43,310 nucleotides of DNA from a virus. The stretch lies in the IMG/VR virus record IMGVR_UViG_3300045972_000230, positions 1 through 43,310 of that record. One strand, 5' to 3'. Below are positions 32,467-38,191 of this stretch, piece after piece (the first letter of the stretch is position 1; the number at the start of each line of letters is the position of its first letter). The notes under the pieces are model-generated. The model worked only from the letters and a program-made list of their open reading frames with translations, had not been told where the DNA came from and ran no database searches. The position numbers and the translations under genes were made by a program.

Positions 32467-32756
32467 GTTCCGACGACGACCGCGAGCTCGGCGCCAGCCT
32501 CGACCTCGACCGGCGGCGCGAACGGCACCACGCGCGCGACCTTCTCCGACTCGGCTTCCTCGAGCCACGCCTCCGCCGGGATCTCGCCGTGCGTCCAGAC
32601 CGCGATCGCCTCCCGATGGTGCGCCACGGGGCGCTTGTCCCCGTTGACCCAGGCGTTGACCGTCGGGTCCGACACGCCGAGCGCCACGCCCGCGGCAAGC
32701 TGCGTCACGTTATGACGCACAAGAAATTCGCGGAACCGTGTCGCTGCGTCAGGCAT
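32463..32756 (-). CDS. XRE/Cro-type HTH regulator
   Basis: The 97-aa protein starts at ATG 32756, which touches a 20-bp operator-like palindrome (32757-32776). There is no Shine-Dalgarno, so the transcript may be leaderless. The HTH is NVTQLAAGVALGVSDPTVNA followed by WVNGDKRPVAHHREAIAVW. The C-terminus (EIPAEAWLEEAESEKVARVV) resembles small Cro-like phage repressors. As the first gene of the minus convoy, it probably controls its own promoter and the divergent one. Confidence 0.8.
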   Translation of the reverse strand: MPDAATRFREFLVRHNVTQLAAGVALGVSDPTVNAWVNGDKRPVAHHREAIAVWTHGEIPAEAWLEEAESEKVARVVPFAPPVEVEAGAELAVVVGT

Positions 32757-32776
32757 TCGCTAGCACTAGCTAGCGA
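32757..32776. promoter_or_regulatory. Operator O1 (8-bp inverted repeat, 4-bp spacer)
   Basis: The site reads TCGCTAGC-ACTA-GCTAGCGA, a perfect 8-bp inverted repeat. It abuts the ATG of the minus HTH gene and lies in the divergent intergenic region. The same half-sites recur at 33431-33450. It is the likely binding site of one of the local HTH proteins. Confidence 0.75.
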
Positions 32777-32812
32777 TCGGAACAGGGTCAACGATTTTCA
32801 CGACTGCCGCGC

Positions 32813-32832
32813 TTCCTAGCCCCTGCTAGACT
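32813..32832. promoter_or_regulatory. Operator O2 (degenerate)
   Basis: The site reads TTCCTAGC-CCCT-GCTAGACT. It keeps the CTAGC-N4-GCTAG core and spacing of O1 and O3 with diverged flanks. It ends seven bases before the ATG at 32840, so a bound protein would block that gene. Confidence 0.6.
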
Positions 32833-32839
32833 GCCGAAC

Positions 32840-33214
32840 ATGGCTAAATCAGAGCTCCTCATCCAAATGCAGGAGTATGTCCGGACGCGTCTTCGCGCCG
32901 AGCGGGCGGCCATGGGGCGCGGCGGTACCGTCGAGCTCGCCGTCGCGCTCGGGTGCACCGACGAGCACGTCTCGAACATGCTTCACGAGCCGCCCAGCAG
33001 GAGCCCCGGCGAGGGGATCATGCGTGCCGCGGCGCGCCGCTGGGGCCTCACCTATGCCGGTCTCGAAGAGGCCGCGTGTGGCCGTACGTCGCCGCCACCG
33101 GCCACCGAGGAGCAGCTCCGATCGCTCATTCGCGACGAGCTCGAAGCGGCCCTCCGCGGCCCCGCGCCCGTCCTCGCCCTACCGCCTGCCCCCAAGAAGA
33201 AGCACAAGGACTAG
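32840..33214 (+). CDS. HTH regulator, possible immunity repressor
   Basis: The 124-aa protein starts at ATG 32840, without a visible Shine-Dalgarno and just after O2. An XRE-like layout is seen: ELAVALGCTDEHVSNMLHEP is the helix-turn-helix, followed by EGIMRAAARRWGLTYAGLEE. A C-terminal helix (EEQLRSLIRDELEAALRG) could dimerise, and the end is PKKKHKD. It reads away from the minus HTH gene across two operators, like a repressor/Cro pair. Which of the regulators is the repressor cannot be told from sequence. Confidence 0.75.
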   Translation: MAKSELLIQMQEYVRTRLRAERAAMGRGGTVELAVALGCTDEHVSNMLHEPPSRSPGEGIMRAAARRWGLTYAGLEEAACGRTSPPPATEEQLRSLIRDELEAALRGPAPVLALPPAPKKKHKD

Positions 33215-33397
33215 AGGCTCGCGCGTCGCATCGTTCGCCGCCCCGCGCCCAGCGACGCGGCCCAGAAAGTGCGGAAACGCCTCGCGTCGCAGCTCATCCT
33301 CCATGGGCAGCCTGACGCACTGAGTTAGCAGCCACAGGTCCCGCGTGATCGTAGATCGCTCGATGGTGTCTTTTGGCATTGTGACGGATTCGGCCAT
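33179..33397 (-). CDS. Possible small antisense gene between operators
   Basis: This 72-aa minus-strand frame begins ATG at 33397 (AESVTMPKDTIERSTITRDL, then WLLTQCVRLPMEDELRREAF). It overlaps the end of the plus regulator by 36 bases. Its first half has a protein-like composition and it would be divergent from the 33495 gene across O3, but the C-terminus (LVLVLLLGGRR) and codon use are less convincing. It has no clear ribosome-binding site. If false, 33215-33430 is an untranslated stretch. Confidence 0.35.
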   Translation of the reverse strand: MAESVTMPKDTIERSTITRDLWLLTQCVRLPMEDELRREAFPHFLGRVAGRGAANDATREPLVLVLLLGGRR

Positions 33398-33430
33398 GCT
33401 TCTAGGTGGTTGCGCGCGTTCGTACCACTA

Positions 33431-33450
33431 TCGCTAGCAACAGCTAGCGA
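33431..33450. promoter_or_regulatory. Operator O3 (8-bp inverted repeat, 4-bp spacer)
   Basis: The site reads TCGCTAGC-AACA-GCTAGCGA, with the same perfect half-sites and spacing as O1. It lies between the small minus-strand frame and the second plus-strand HTH gene. Confidence 0.75.
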
Positions 33451-33472
33451 ATCAGCTTGCCGGGAGGACTAT

Positions 33473-33484
33473 CCCTAGCTAGGG
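33473..33484. promoter_or_regulatory. Palindrome CCCTAGCTAGGG (possible O4)
   Basis: This perfect 12-bp palindrome ends ten bases before the ATG at 33495. It shares CTAGC/GCTAG with O1-O3 but lacks the 4-bp spacer, so it may be a weaker or different site. Confidence 0.5.
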
Positions 33485-33494
33485 TTTGCCCCCG

Positions 33495-33857
33495 ATGCAA
33501 GCCCAGCCCGACACCCAGGCCGCAGCGACAACCGAGCCCGAGGACGGCCGACGCCGCCCGAGGAGCACGGGCGAGCGCAGCCCCAACAGCTACCCGTCCC
33601 GGATCCGCGACGACTACGAGCGCGCGCGCTTTCAGGCCTTGGTCGGGCTCGCGATCCGCGACGCCCGCGTCGCCGCCGGGATGACCGGCCGCGAGCTCGC
33701 CGCCGCCGCTGGGATGACCAGCCACGTGCTCTCGAACGTCGAGCGGGGTCACGTCCCGTGTTCGATGTGGGTCGCCTCACGCATCGCCGAGGCGCTCGAC
33801 ACCACGATCGACGCGCTCGCGCCCGTCATGATCACGGAGAGGAACCTCGACCCGTGA
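33495..33857 (+). CDS. XRE-family transcription regulator
   Basis: The ATG at 33495 gives 120 aa (TTG 33486 would add three residues). The N-terminal 35 residues are disordered and basic. A textbook XRE HTH follows: VGLAIRDARVAAGMTGRELA, then AAAGMTSHVLSNVERGHVP, and ASRIAEALDTTIDAL. It is the first gene of the long coupled early run and sits behind O3 and O4. It is a good candidate for activator or repressor of the early operon. Confidence 0.85.
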   Translation: MQAQPDTQAAATTEPEDGRRRPRSTGERSPNSYPSRIRDDYERARFQALVGLAIRDARVAAGMTGRELAAAAGMTSHVLSNVERGHVPCSMWVASRIAEALDTTIDALAPVMITERNLDP

Positions 33858-34102
33858 GCCACCTCCTCGTCACCGTTGCCCCCTCCACGGGTGGCTACCT
33901 GTCGATCGTTCCGCTCCGTCTCTCGGGCAAGGCGTGCCTCCGCGACGCCGCGGCGCTCTTCGCGCTCCTCGACATCGGCGCGCGGCTCAGTCTGCACATG
34001 GACGAGAGCACGAACATTTGGAGCGCCATCGTCGCGCCCGACCTCCGCGATCTCGCGCGCGCGTTGCTCGTGGCCGAAGAGGCCAATCGGGGATGGCCAT
34101 GA
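33854..34102 (+). CDS. Hypothetical small protein
   Basis: The start is GTG at 33854, overlapping the regulator's stop (GTGA); the product is 82 aa. It is a mixed alpha/beta chain (SHLLVTVAPSTGGYLSIVPL, then RDAAALFALLDIGARLSLHM) without Cys or a membrane segment. It is coupled on both sides. The function is unknown. Confidence 0.65.
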   Translation: MSHLLVTVAPSTGGYLSIVPLRLSGKACLRDAAALFALLDIGARLSLHMDESTNIWSAIVAPDLRDLARALLVAEEANRGWP

Positions 34103-34356
34103 GGAGCCGCCCCCAGCGCGCCGCCGGGCTCGCGCAGGCTCGCGCCCGCGGCGTACGCCGCCCTACCCGCGCAGGCTCGGGACGCCCCGACGAGCGGGAC
34201 ATCGCGGCAGAGTCCGCACGGTGGGACGCGCTCGCGCCGACGGTCGGCTTCTGTTGCGGGTGCGGGGCGATCGTCGATGAACCGGCGGGACGTCTGCATG
34301 ACGAGGGATGCATCGAGAGTGCGCCAGAGCGGTGCAGGAAAGGACAGCGATCATGA
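34099..34356 (+). CDS. Small Cys-motif protein
   Basis: The ATG at 34099 (ATGA overlap) gives 85 aa. A basic, Arg-rich N-terminus leads to a Cys cluster (GFCCGCGAIVDEPAGRLHDE, then GCIESAPERCRKG) that could hold one metal ion. It is probably a nucleic-acid-binding accessory protein. No family is recognised. Confidence 0.6.
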   Translation: MRSRPQRAAGLAQARARGVRRPTRAGSGRPDERDIAAESARWDALAPTVGFCCGCGAIVDEPAGRLHDEGCIESAPERCRKGQRS

Positions 34357-34553
34357 GGCTGGAACTCAGGATGGGAGGGCGCGTCGTCGGGGGCGTGCGC
34401 GAGATCGTGGAGGGCGCGCTGGACGCGTACGAGGCGCGGATCGTCGACCTCGAGGCCGAGATCGCGTGGCTCAACGAGGAGAACGCGAAGCTGTGGGAGG
34501 TCGCGCACGAGGCCCAGGATCGCCTGGCTGGCCTGGCCGCGGTGGGCTCGTGA
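34353..34553 (+). CDS. Small coiled-coil protein
   Basis: The ATG at 34353 (ATGA overlap, AAAGGA upstream) gives 66 aa. Most of it is one helix with leucine-zipper spacing (ALDAYEARIVDLEAEIAWLN, then EENAKLWEVAHEAQDRLAGL). It probably dimerises. The function is unknown. Confidence 0.65.
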   Translation: MRLELRMGGRVVGGVREIVEGALDAYEARIVDLEAEIAWLNEENAKLWEVAHEAQDRLAGLAAVGS

Positions 34554-35044
34554 ACGCCCCGACGCCGCCCGCGCGCCAGAAGTTGACCCACTACCGCGCG
34601 CAGCTCGAGCGCGAGCACCTCGGCCAGGCCGATCTCGCGGACGGCTTCGGAGGCTGGCGGGAGGCGACGGTCGAGATCGCAGAGGTCCCGATCCTCTTCC
34701 GGCCGCGCAAGCCGAAGCGCGGCGAGAAGCAGAACAAGTACCTCTTCCGCTTCGTCGGCAAGCGCAAGACGTGGCTCAGCGGACCCGCGACGCAGGAGGT
34801 GATCGCCGCGATGCACGGGCCATTCCTCGAGCGGTGGGTCGGCAAGCGGATCACGTTGTACGTCGACGAGAGCATCATGTTCGGGAAGAACAAGGTCGGA
34901 GGGATCCGCGTGCGTCCCATGATCCCGCGCGGGCCCGTGACCGAGGACCCGCTCGACGAACCGATCGACGAGGCCGGCGCCGCAGCGCGTGAGGCCGCAG
35001 CCGAAGAGACCCTCGGTGACGAACGCCAACCGGGCGAGGACTGA
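34550..35044 (+). CDS. Conserved early protein, possible DNA-binding (OB-like) role
   Basis: The start is GTG at 34550 (GTGA overlap); the product is 164 aa. The central part is basic and beta-rich (FRPRKPKRGEKQNKYLFRFV, then GKRITLYVDESIMFGKNKVG and GIRVRPMIP). Proteins with an x-R-I-T-L-Y-x-D-x-x-x-x-F-G-x-x-x-V-G-G-I-R-V-R segment turn up in phage recombination regions. An OB-fold or single-strand-binding role would fit but is not shown. The C-terminal 40 residues are acidic and Ala-rich, a tail often seen on SSB-like proteins. Confidence 0.6.
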   Translation: MNAPTPPARQKLTHYRAQLEREHLGQADLADGFGGWREATVEIAEVPILFRPRKPKRGEKQNKYLFRFVGKRKTWLSGPATQEVIAAMHGPFLERWVGKRITLYVDESIMFGKNKVGGIRVRPMIPRGPVTEDPLDEPIDEAGAAAREAAAEETLGDERQPGED

Positions 35045-35137
35045 CCGCGGCTGGGCGGAACTCGGCACGGCTAGGCAGGTCGTGGCATGGCTGGACAAGA
35101 CAAGGCAAGTGCCCATTGGGCAGAACAGGAAGATCGA
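35045..35137 (+). repeat. Leader with GGC-pentamer repeats and hairpin
   Basis: This 93-bp gap is largely five-base periodic (ctgac cgcgg ctggg cggaa and onward). It ends with a perfect hairpin TGCCC-ATT-GGGCA at 35110-35122, then GAACAGGAAGATCGA before the ATG at 35138. The GACAAGGCAAG segment and the hairpin-AGAAC end are shared with the larger array at 36202-36660. It acts at least as the 5' leader of the next gene. Confidence 0.65.
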
Positions 35138-35752
35138 ATGCACATCGCACGAGTAATCCTCAAGTCCGCAACTCCCTATTCGCAGTCGAAGAACATCGAC
35201 CCTCTCGAGCACCCCAAGAAGCCGAAGGAGTCCCACGACGCCGCCGAAGAGCGACTCTGGTCCAAGCGGCTCCACGTTCACGAGTCCGGGCCCGACGCCG
35301 GGAAGGTCTACATCCCGAACACCGCGTTCGAGAACGCGATCCGTGAGGCGGCGAAGCGCCTCGCGATCTCCGTCCCCGGCAAGGGCAAGACGCTCTATTC
35401 GAAGTACTTCGAGGCCGGCTTCCAGATCCCCGACGGGATCACGCTTCCGATCAAGGCCGAAGACGTTCGCGGCGAGCGCCTCTTCGTCCCGAGCGACGGA
35501 CGCGCGGGGGGCGGCAAACGGGTCTACAAGCGCTTCCCGAGGATCGACGCGTGGGCCGGCGACCTCGTGATCTACGTGTTCGACGACCTCATCCCGGAGG
35601 CCATCTTCCGCAAGGTGCTTGAGTCGTCCGGTCTGCTCGTCGGGATCGGTCGCTTCCGCCCGCAGTCGCGCGGCTACTACGGCCGGTACACCGTCGAGGC
35701 GTTCCACTGGATCGACGACGGGGACGCCCTCGTCGCCGGAGCCGCCGAGTGA
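35138..35752 (+). CDS. Conserved phage protein in recombination module
   Basis: The ATG at 35138, with AGGAAG upstream, follows the pentamer leader and gives 204 aa; an in-frame ATG at 35087 lies inside the repeats and is less likely. The sequence has a recurring phage pattern: HIARVILKSATPYSQSKNID, VYIPNTAFENAIREAAKRLA, KGKTLYSKYFEAGFQIPDGI and LLVGIGRFRPQSRGYYGRYT. It ends in a RAMP-like Gly-rich G-I-G-R-F-R-P segment. No function is established. Neighbouring exonuclease genes make a role in strand annealing or DNA handling worth testing. Confidence 0.65.
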   Translation: MHIARVILKSATPYSQSKNIDPLEHPKKPKESHDAAEERLWSKRLHVHESGPDAGKVYIPNTAFENAIREAAKRLAISVPGKGKTLYSKYFEAGFQIPDGITLPIKAEDVRGERLFVPSDGRAGGGKRVYKRFPRIDAWAGDLVIYVFDDLIPEAIFRKVLESSGLLVGIGRFRPQSRGYYGRYTVEAFHWIDDGDALVAGAAE

Positions 35753-36201
35753 AGCTCGCGCCGAACCTCAAGCGCCGCGAGGATCTCGTCGCGCTCCGCG
35801 CCTTCGTGGCGAACGCTCCCAACGGGGCCCGCCTGTCGTGGGTCGAGATCGAGACCGCGACGTCGGTGGTCATGCGGGGCCAGTACGGGCGGAACCTCTT
35901 TCGCTCCGCCTGCCACCGCGAGCGCCGCCGCTACCTCACGATCCCCGGAGCCGGGATCGAGCTGTCCAGCAAGGACAACGCCCTCGAGATCGTCGAGCGG
36001 AAGAACAAGAAGATCGTCCACGCGATCAAGCGAAGCGCCTCGGAAAACGCCGACGTGGTGACGCGCCACGTTGATGAGATGGCTCCTGGCGACGCGCAGA
36101 AGCTGATCCGCGCGGCGAGCCTCTCCGCGACGCTCGCCATGGTTCGGAAGAGCGCGGAGGCACCCGCGGCGAAACGTATGAATGGGGCACCACCAAACTA
36201 G
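35749..36201 (+). CDS. Hypothetical early protein
   Basis: The start is GTG at 35749 (GTGA overlap); the product is 150 aa. The N-terminal half (KLAPNLKRREDLVALRAFVA, then RLSWVEIETATSVVM and GRNLFRSACHRERRRYLTIP) resembles a small winged-helix-like basic domain. The C-terminal half is helical and basic (ERKNKKIVHAIKRSASENAD). It is likely DNA-associated; the family is not named. Confidence 0.65.
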   Translation: MKLAPNLKRREDLVALRAFVANAPNGARLSWVEIETATSVVMRGQYGRNLFRSACHRERRRYLTIPGAGIELSSKDNALEIVERKNKKIVHAIKRSASENADVVTRHVDEMAPGDAQKLIRAASLSATLAMVRKSAEAPAAKRMNGAPPN

Positions 36202-36304
36202 GAGCATCGCGTCGGCTCCCGGCGTGGCGTGGCGCGTCAGGGAAGGGCGCGGCTCGGGCTCGGCATGGCATGGCAAGGCATGGCAGGGCGAGACAAGGCA
36301 AGGC

Positions 36305-36333
36305 GGGCACACGCGGTGAAACGCGCGATGCCC
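36305..36333 (+). other. Structured unit 1 (hairpin, GUGAAA loop)
   Basis: The outer stem is GGGCA/TGCCC (36305-36309 with 36329-36333). The inner stem CGCG/CGCG closes loop GTGAAA at 36316-36321. Confidence 0.6.
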
Positions 36334-36405
36334 ACGAATCGCGGCTCGGCTAGGCGCGGCATGGCGCGGCAAGGCCCGGCGACGCAAGGCAAGGCAAGGC
36401 AAGGA

Positions 36406-36435
36406 GGGCGGCGCCGGGTGAAACCGACGACGTCC
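36406..36435 (+). other. Structured unit 2 (hairpin, GUGAAA loop)
   Basis: The outer stem is GGGCG/CGTCC with one G-U pair (36406-36410 with 36431-36435). The inner stem CGG/CCG closes loop GTGAAA at 36418-36423. CACAGAACGAGGC follows from 36435 after the stem. Confidence 0.6.
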
Positions 36436-36507
36436 ACAGAACGAGGCGCGGCGTGACGCCGCTCGGCAGGGCTGGGCCGGGCATGTCCGGGCGCGGCGAG
36501 GCAAGGA

Positions 36508-36536
36508 GGGCGCGGGCGGTGAAACGCGCGACGCCC
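36508..36536 (+). other. Structured unit 3 (hairpin, GUGAAA loop)
   Basis: The outer stem is GGGCG/CGCCC (36508-36512 with 36532-36536). The inner stem GCG/CGC closes loop GTGAAA at 36519-36524. ACAGAACGAGGC follows the stem. Confidence 0.6.
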
Positions 36537-36626
36537 ACAGAACGAGGCATGGCCGGGCATGGCCTGGCATGGCGCGGCAGGGATCGGCGCGGCTAGTCAC
36601 GACGTGGCGGGGCTGGGCAAGGCAAG

Positions 36627-36640
36627 GGCGCTTCGGCGCC
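36627..36640 (+). other. cUUCGg tetraloop hairpin in gene leader
   Basis: GGCGC-TTCG-GCGCC is a perfect 5-bp stem with the extra-stable C(UUCG)G loop. It is followed by AGAACGAAAAGGAACAGACG and the ATG at 36661. It occupies the same place relative to AGAAC as the hairpin before 35138. Confidence 0.7.
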
Positions 36641-36660
36641 AGAACGAAAAGGAACAGACG

Positions 36661-37794
36661 ATGAGCGCAGCGACGTCGGAAGTGGTGGCCGCAGAGTTCG
36701 TGAAGGAGGACGCGCTCGCGCCTGCGTTCGTCGGCCTGGAGCCGTCCTCAGCGCGGCAGCTCCGGGAGGTCTTCGTTCCGGCGCTCGTCCAGATCGAAGA
36801 GTGGGAACGCCAGGCCGCGGATCTGACCGTCACCGACGAGAGCCAGACCGCGAAGATGAGGCTCGCGGGCGTGATGCGGAAGGCGCTCAAGGACGTGCGC
36901 GTCGGCGTCGAGAAGCGACGCAAGGAGATGAACGCCGACTCGCTCGCCCGAACCAAGGCGGTCAACCACGCGGCAGGGATCGTCACGGGGCTGATCGAGC
37001 CGCTCGAGCGGCGGCTCAAGGAACAGGAGACGTTCGGAGAGCGCGCGGCGGAAGCAAGGCGGGATGCCCTCCGAGAGGCGCGCACCGCCGCGATCGTGGC
37101 GTACGGCGCCGACCCGGCCGCGTACGTCAACCTCGGTGCGATGTCCGAAGAGACGTGGGCCACGACCCTGGACGGCGCTCGGGGGGCACACGAGGCGAAG
37201 CTCGAAGCCGCACGCCAGGCCGAGCTCGTGCGGGTCGAGGCCGAGCGCATCGTTGCCGAGAAGCGCGAGGCCGCCCGGGTCGAGCGCGTCAAGCTGGAGG
37301 CCGAGCGCGTCGAGCGCGAGCGGCTCGTCTCCGAGGAGAACGCGCGGCTCAAGATCGAAAAGGAGCAGCTCGCCGCCGCCGCCGCGCTCGAACTCGAGGA
37401 GGCCGCCGCCAAAGCCGCGGACGTCGAGCGCCAGCGCGAAGTCGAGCGCGCGGCCGAAACCATCCGCGCGATCACAGCCGCCGAAGAGGTTCGACAGGCG
37501 CGCGAGGAGACCGACAAGGCCGCGAAGGCGCTCGCGCATGCCGAGGCCACCGCCGCGCAGGCGAAGGCCGACGCGGAAGCGGCGACCCTCGAGCGCGAGG
37601 CCGCCGAGCTCGCCGAGCGCCAGGCCGCGCTCCTCGCGCCCGACCGCGAGAAGCTCGCCACGTTCGCCGCCACGCTCCGCGCCCTCGCGTTGCCGGTGAC
37701 GACCACCGCGAAGGGCAAGGCCGCGACGGCGCGCGTCGCCGAGCAGCTCGCGAAGATGGCCGCCTGGGTCGAGAAGACCGGAGCGGCGCTGTGA
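36661..37794 (+). CDS. Long coiled-coil protein, DUF1351-like
   Basis: The ATG at 36661 with AAAGGA upstream gives 377 aa. The N-terminal third (EDALAPAFVGLEPSSARQLR, VMRKALKDVRVGVEKRRKEM, GLIEPLERRLKEQETFGERA) matches the pattern of DUF1351-type phage proteins that travel with recombination exonucleases. Residues of about 170-330 are an extended Glu/Ala/Arg coiled coil (RLVSEENARLKIEKEQLAAA). It may organise or regulate the exonuclease encoded three genes downstream. The family assignment is moderate. Confidence 0.7.
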   Translation: MSAATSEVVAAEFVKEDALAPAFVGLEPSSARQLREVFVPALVQIEEWERQAADLTVTDESQTAKMRLAGVMRKALKDVRVGVEKRRKEMNADSLARTKAVNHAAGIVTGLIEPLERRLKEQETFGERAAEARRDALREARTAAIVAYGADPAAYVNLGAMSEETWATTLDGARGAHEAKLEAARQAELVRVEAERIVAEKREAARVERVKLEAERVERERLVSEENARLKIEKEQLAAAAALELEEAAAKAADVERQREVERAAETIRAITAAEEVRQAREETDKAAKALAHAEATAAQAKADAEAATLEREAAELAERQAALLAPDREKLATFAATLRALALPVTTTAKGKAATARVAEQLAKMAAWVEKTGAAL

Positions 37795-38024
37795 AGGTCC
37801 ACTGCGAGAAGACGGTCCAGTTGACGCTCGTGCTGAACGAGAGGGAGGCGCTCGCCCTCGCGCAGCTCTGCGTTCAGGTAGGGGGCGAGCCGTGCTGGCG
37901 GCGGGACTTCTATCACGAGATTTGGCGGGCCGTCGGCGACGTGGTGGGTGATGTCCCAACCGCGCAAGGTCTGTTCTCGTTCTCCAAAAACGCAATCCTA
38001 TGCACCGGCACCGAGAAGCCATGA
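37791..38024 (+). CDS. Hypothetical small protein
   Basis: The start is GTG at 37791 (GTGA overlap); the product is 77 aa (KVHCEKTVQLTLVLNEREAL, then ALAQLCVQVGGEPCWRRDFY). It is mixed alpha/beta with an EREALALAQL helix, lacks known motifs and is coupled to both neighbours. Confidence 0.6.
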   Translation: MKVHCEKTVQLTLVLNEREALALAQLCVQVGGEPCWRRDFYHEIWRAVGDVVGDVPTAQGLFSFSKNAILCTGTEKP

Positions 38025-38191
38025 TGCCCTCGACCTACTGGCGAACCTCCCTCTCCCCCGCGTACCGGGGCGCGAGCCAGGAGCAGCTCGAGCAGCTCCT
38101 CGCCGCGTGCCGCGCCGCGGAGCCAACCCACGACCCGATCGTCGATCGCGATGTCACGCCCGAGAACGACACCTCCGAAGGTGCGACGTGA
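38021..38191 (+). CDS. Hypothetical small protein (56 aa)
   Basis: The ATG at 38021 (ATGA overlap) begins MMPSTYWRTSLSPAYRGASQ and ends ENDTSEGAT, overlapping the exonuclease start (GTGA). One helix is likely (EQLEQLLAACRAAE). It is supported mainly by coupling on both sides. Confidence 0.55.
   Translation: MMPSTYWRTSLSPAYRGASQEQLEQLLAACRAAEPTHDPIVDRDVTPENDTSEGAT

Larger units (their letters stand above)
36202..36660 (+). repeat. Pentamer array with tandem structured units (459 bp, non-coding)
   Basis: The gap is built from degenerate five-base units of the GGCNN type (atggc atggc aaggc atggc agggc and onward). Since five is not a multiple of three and all frames shift, it does not look coding. 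Hairpin-forming units start at 36305, 36406 and 36508 (spacing 101 and 102 bp), and a shorter UUCG hairpin follows at 36627. Two internal copies end CACAGAACGAGGC, echoing the leader just before the genes at 35138 and 36661. It probably acts in RNA as a repeated leader; a recombination boundary is an alternative. Confidence 0.75.

Noticed and set aside
32467-32568. Longer N-terminus for the small Cys-cluster protein (start near 32568)
   Set aside because: The extension is Arg/Gly-only shadow sequence of the HTH gene. The GTG at 32466 with GTGA overlap is consistent with the rest of the operon.
36026-36600. Minus-strand frames rich in repeated Leu-Pro-Cys-Leu-Ala
   Set aside because: They arise from the five-base repeats read in frame. 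They lack start signals and would run against the early operon.
36202-36660. CRISPR array
   Set aside because: Units are about 101 bp with diverged, structured repeats and no uniform short repeat with unique spacers; no cas genes are present.
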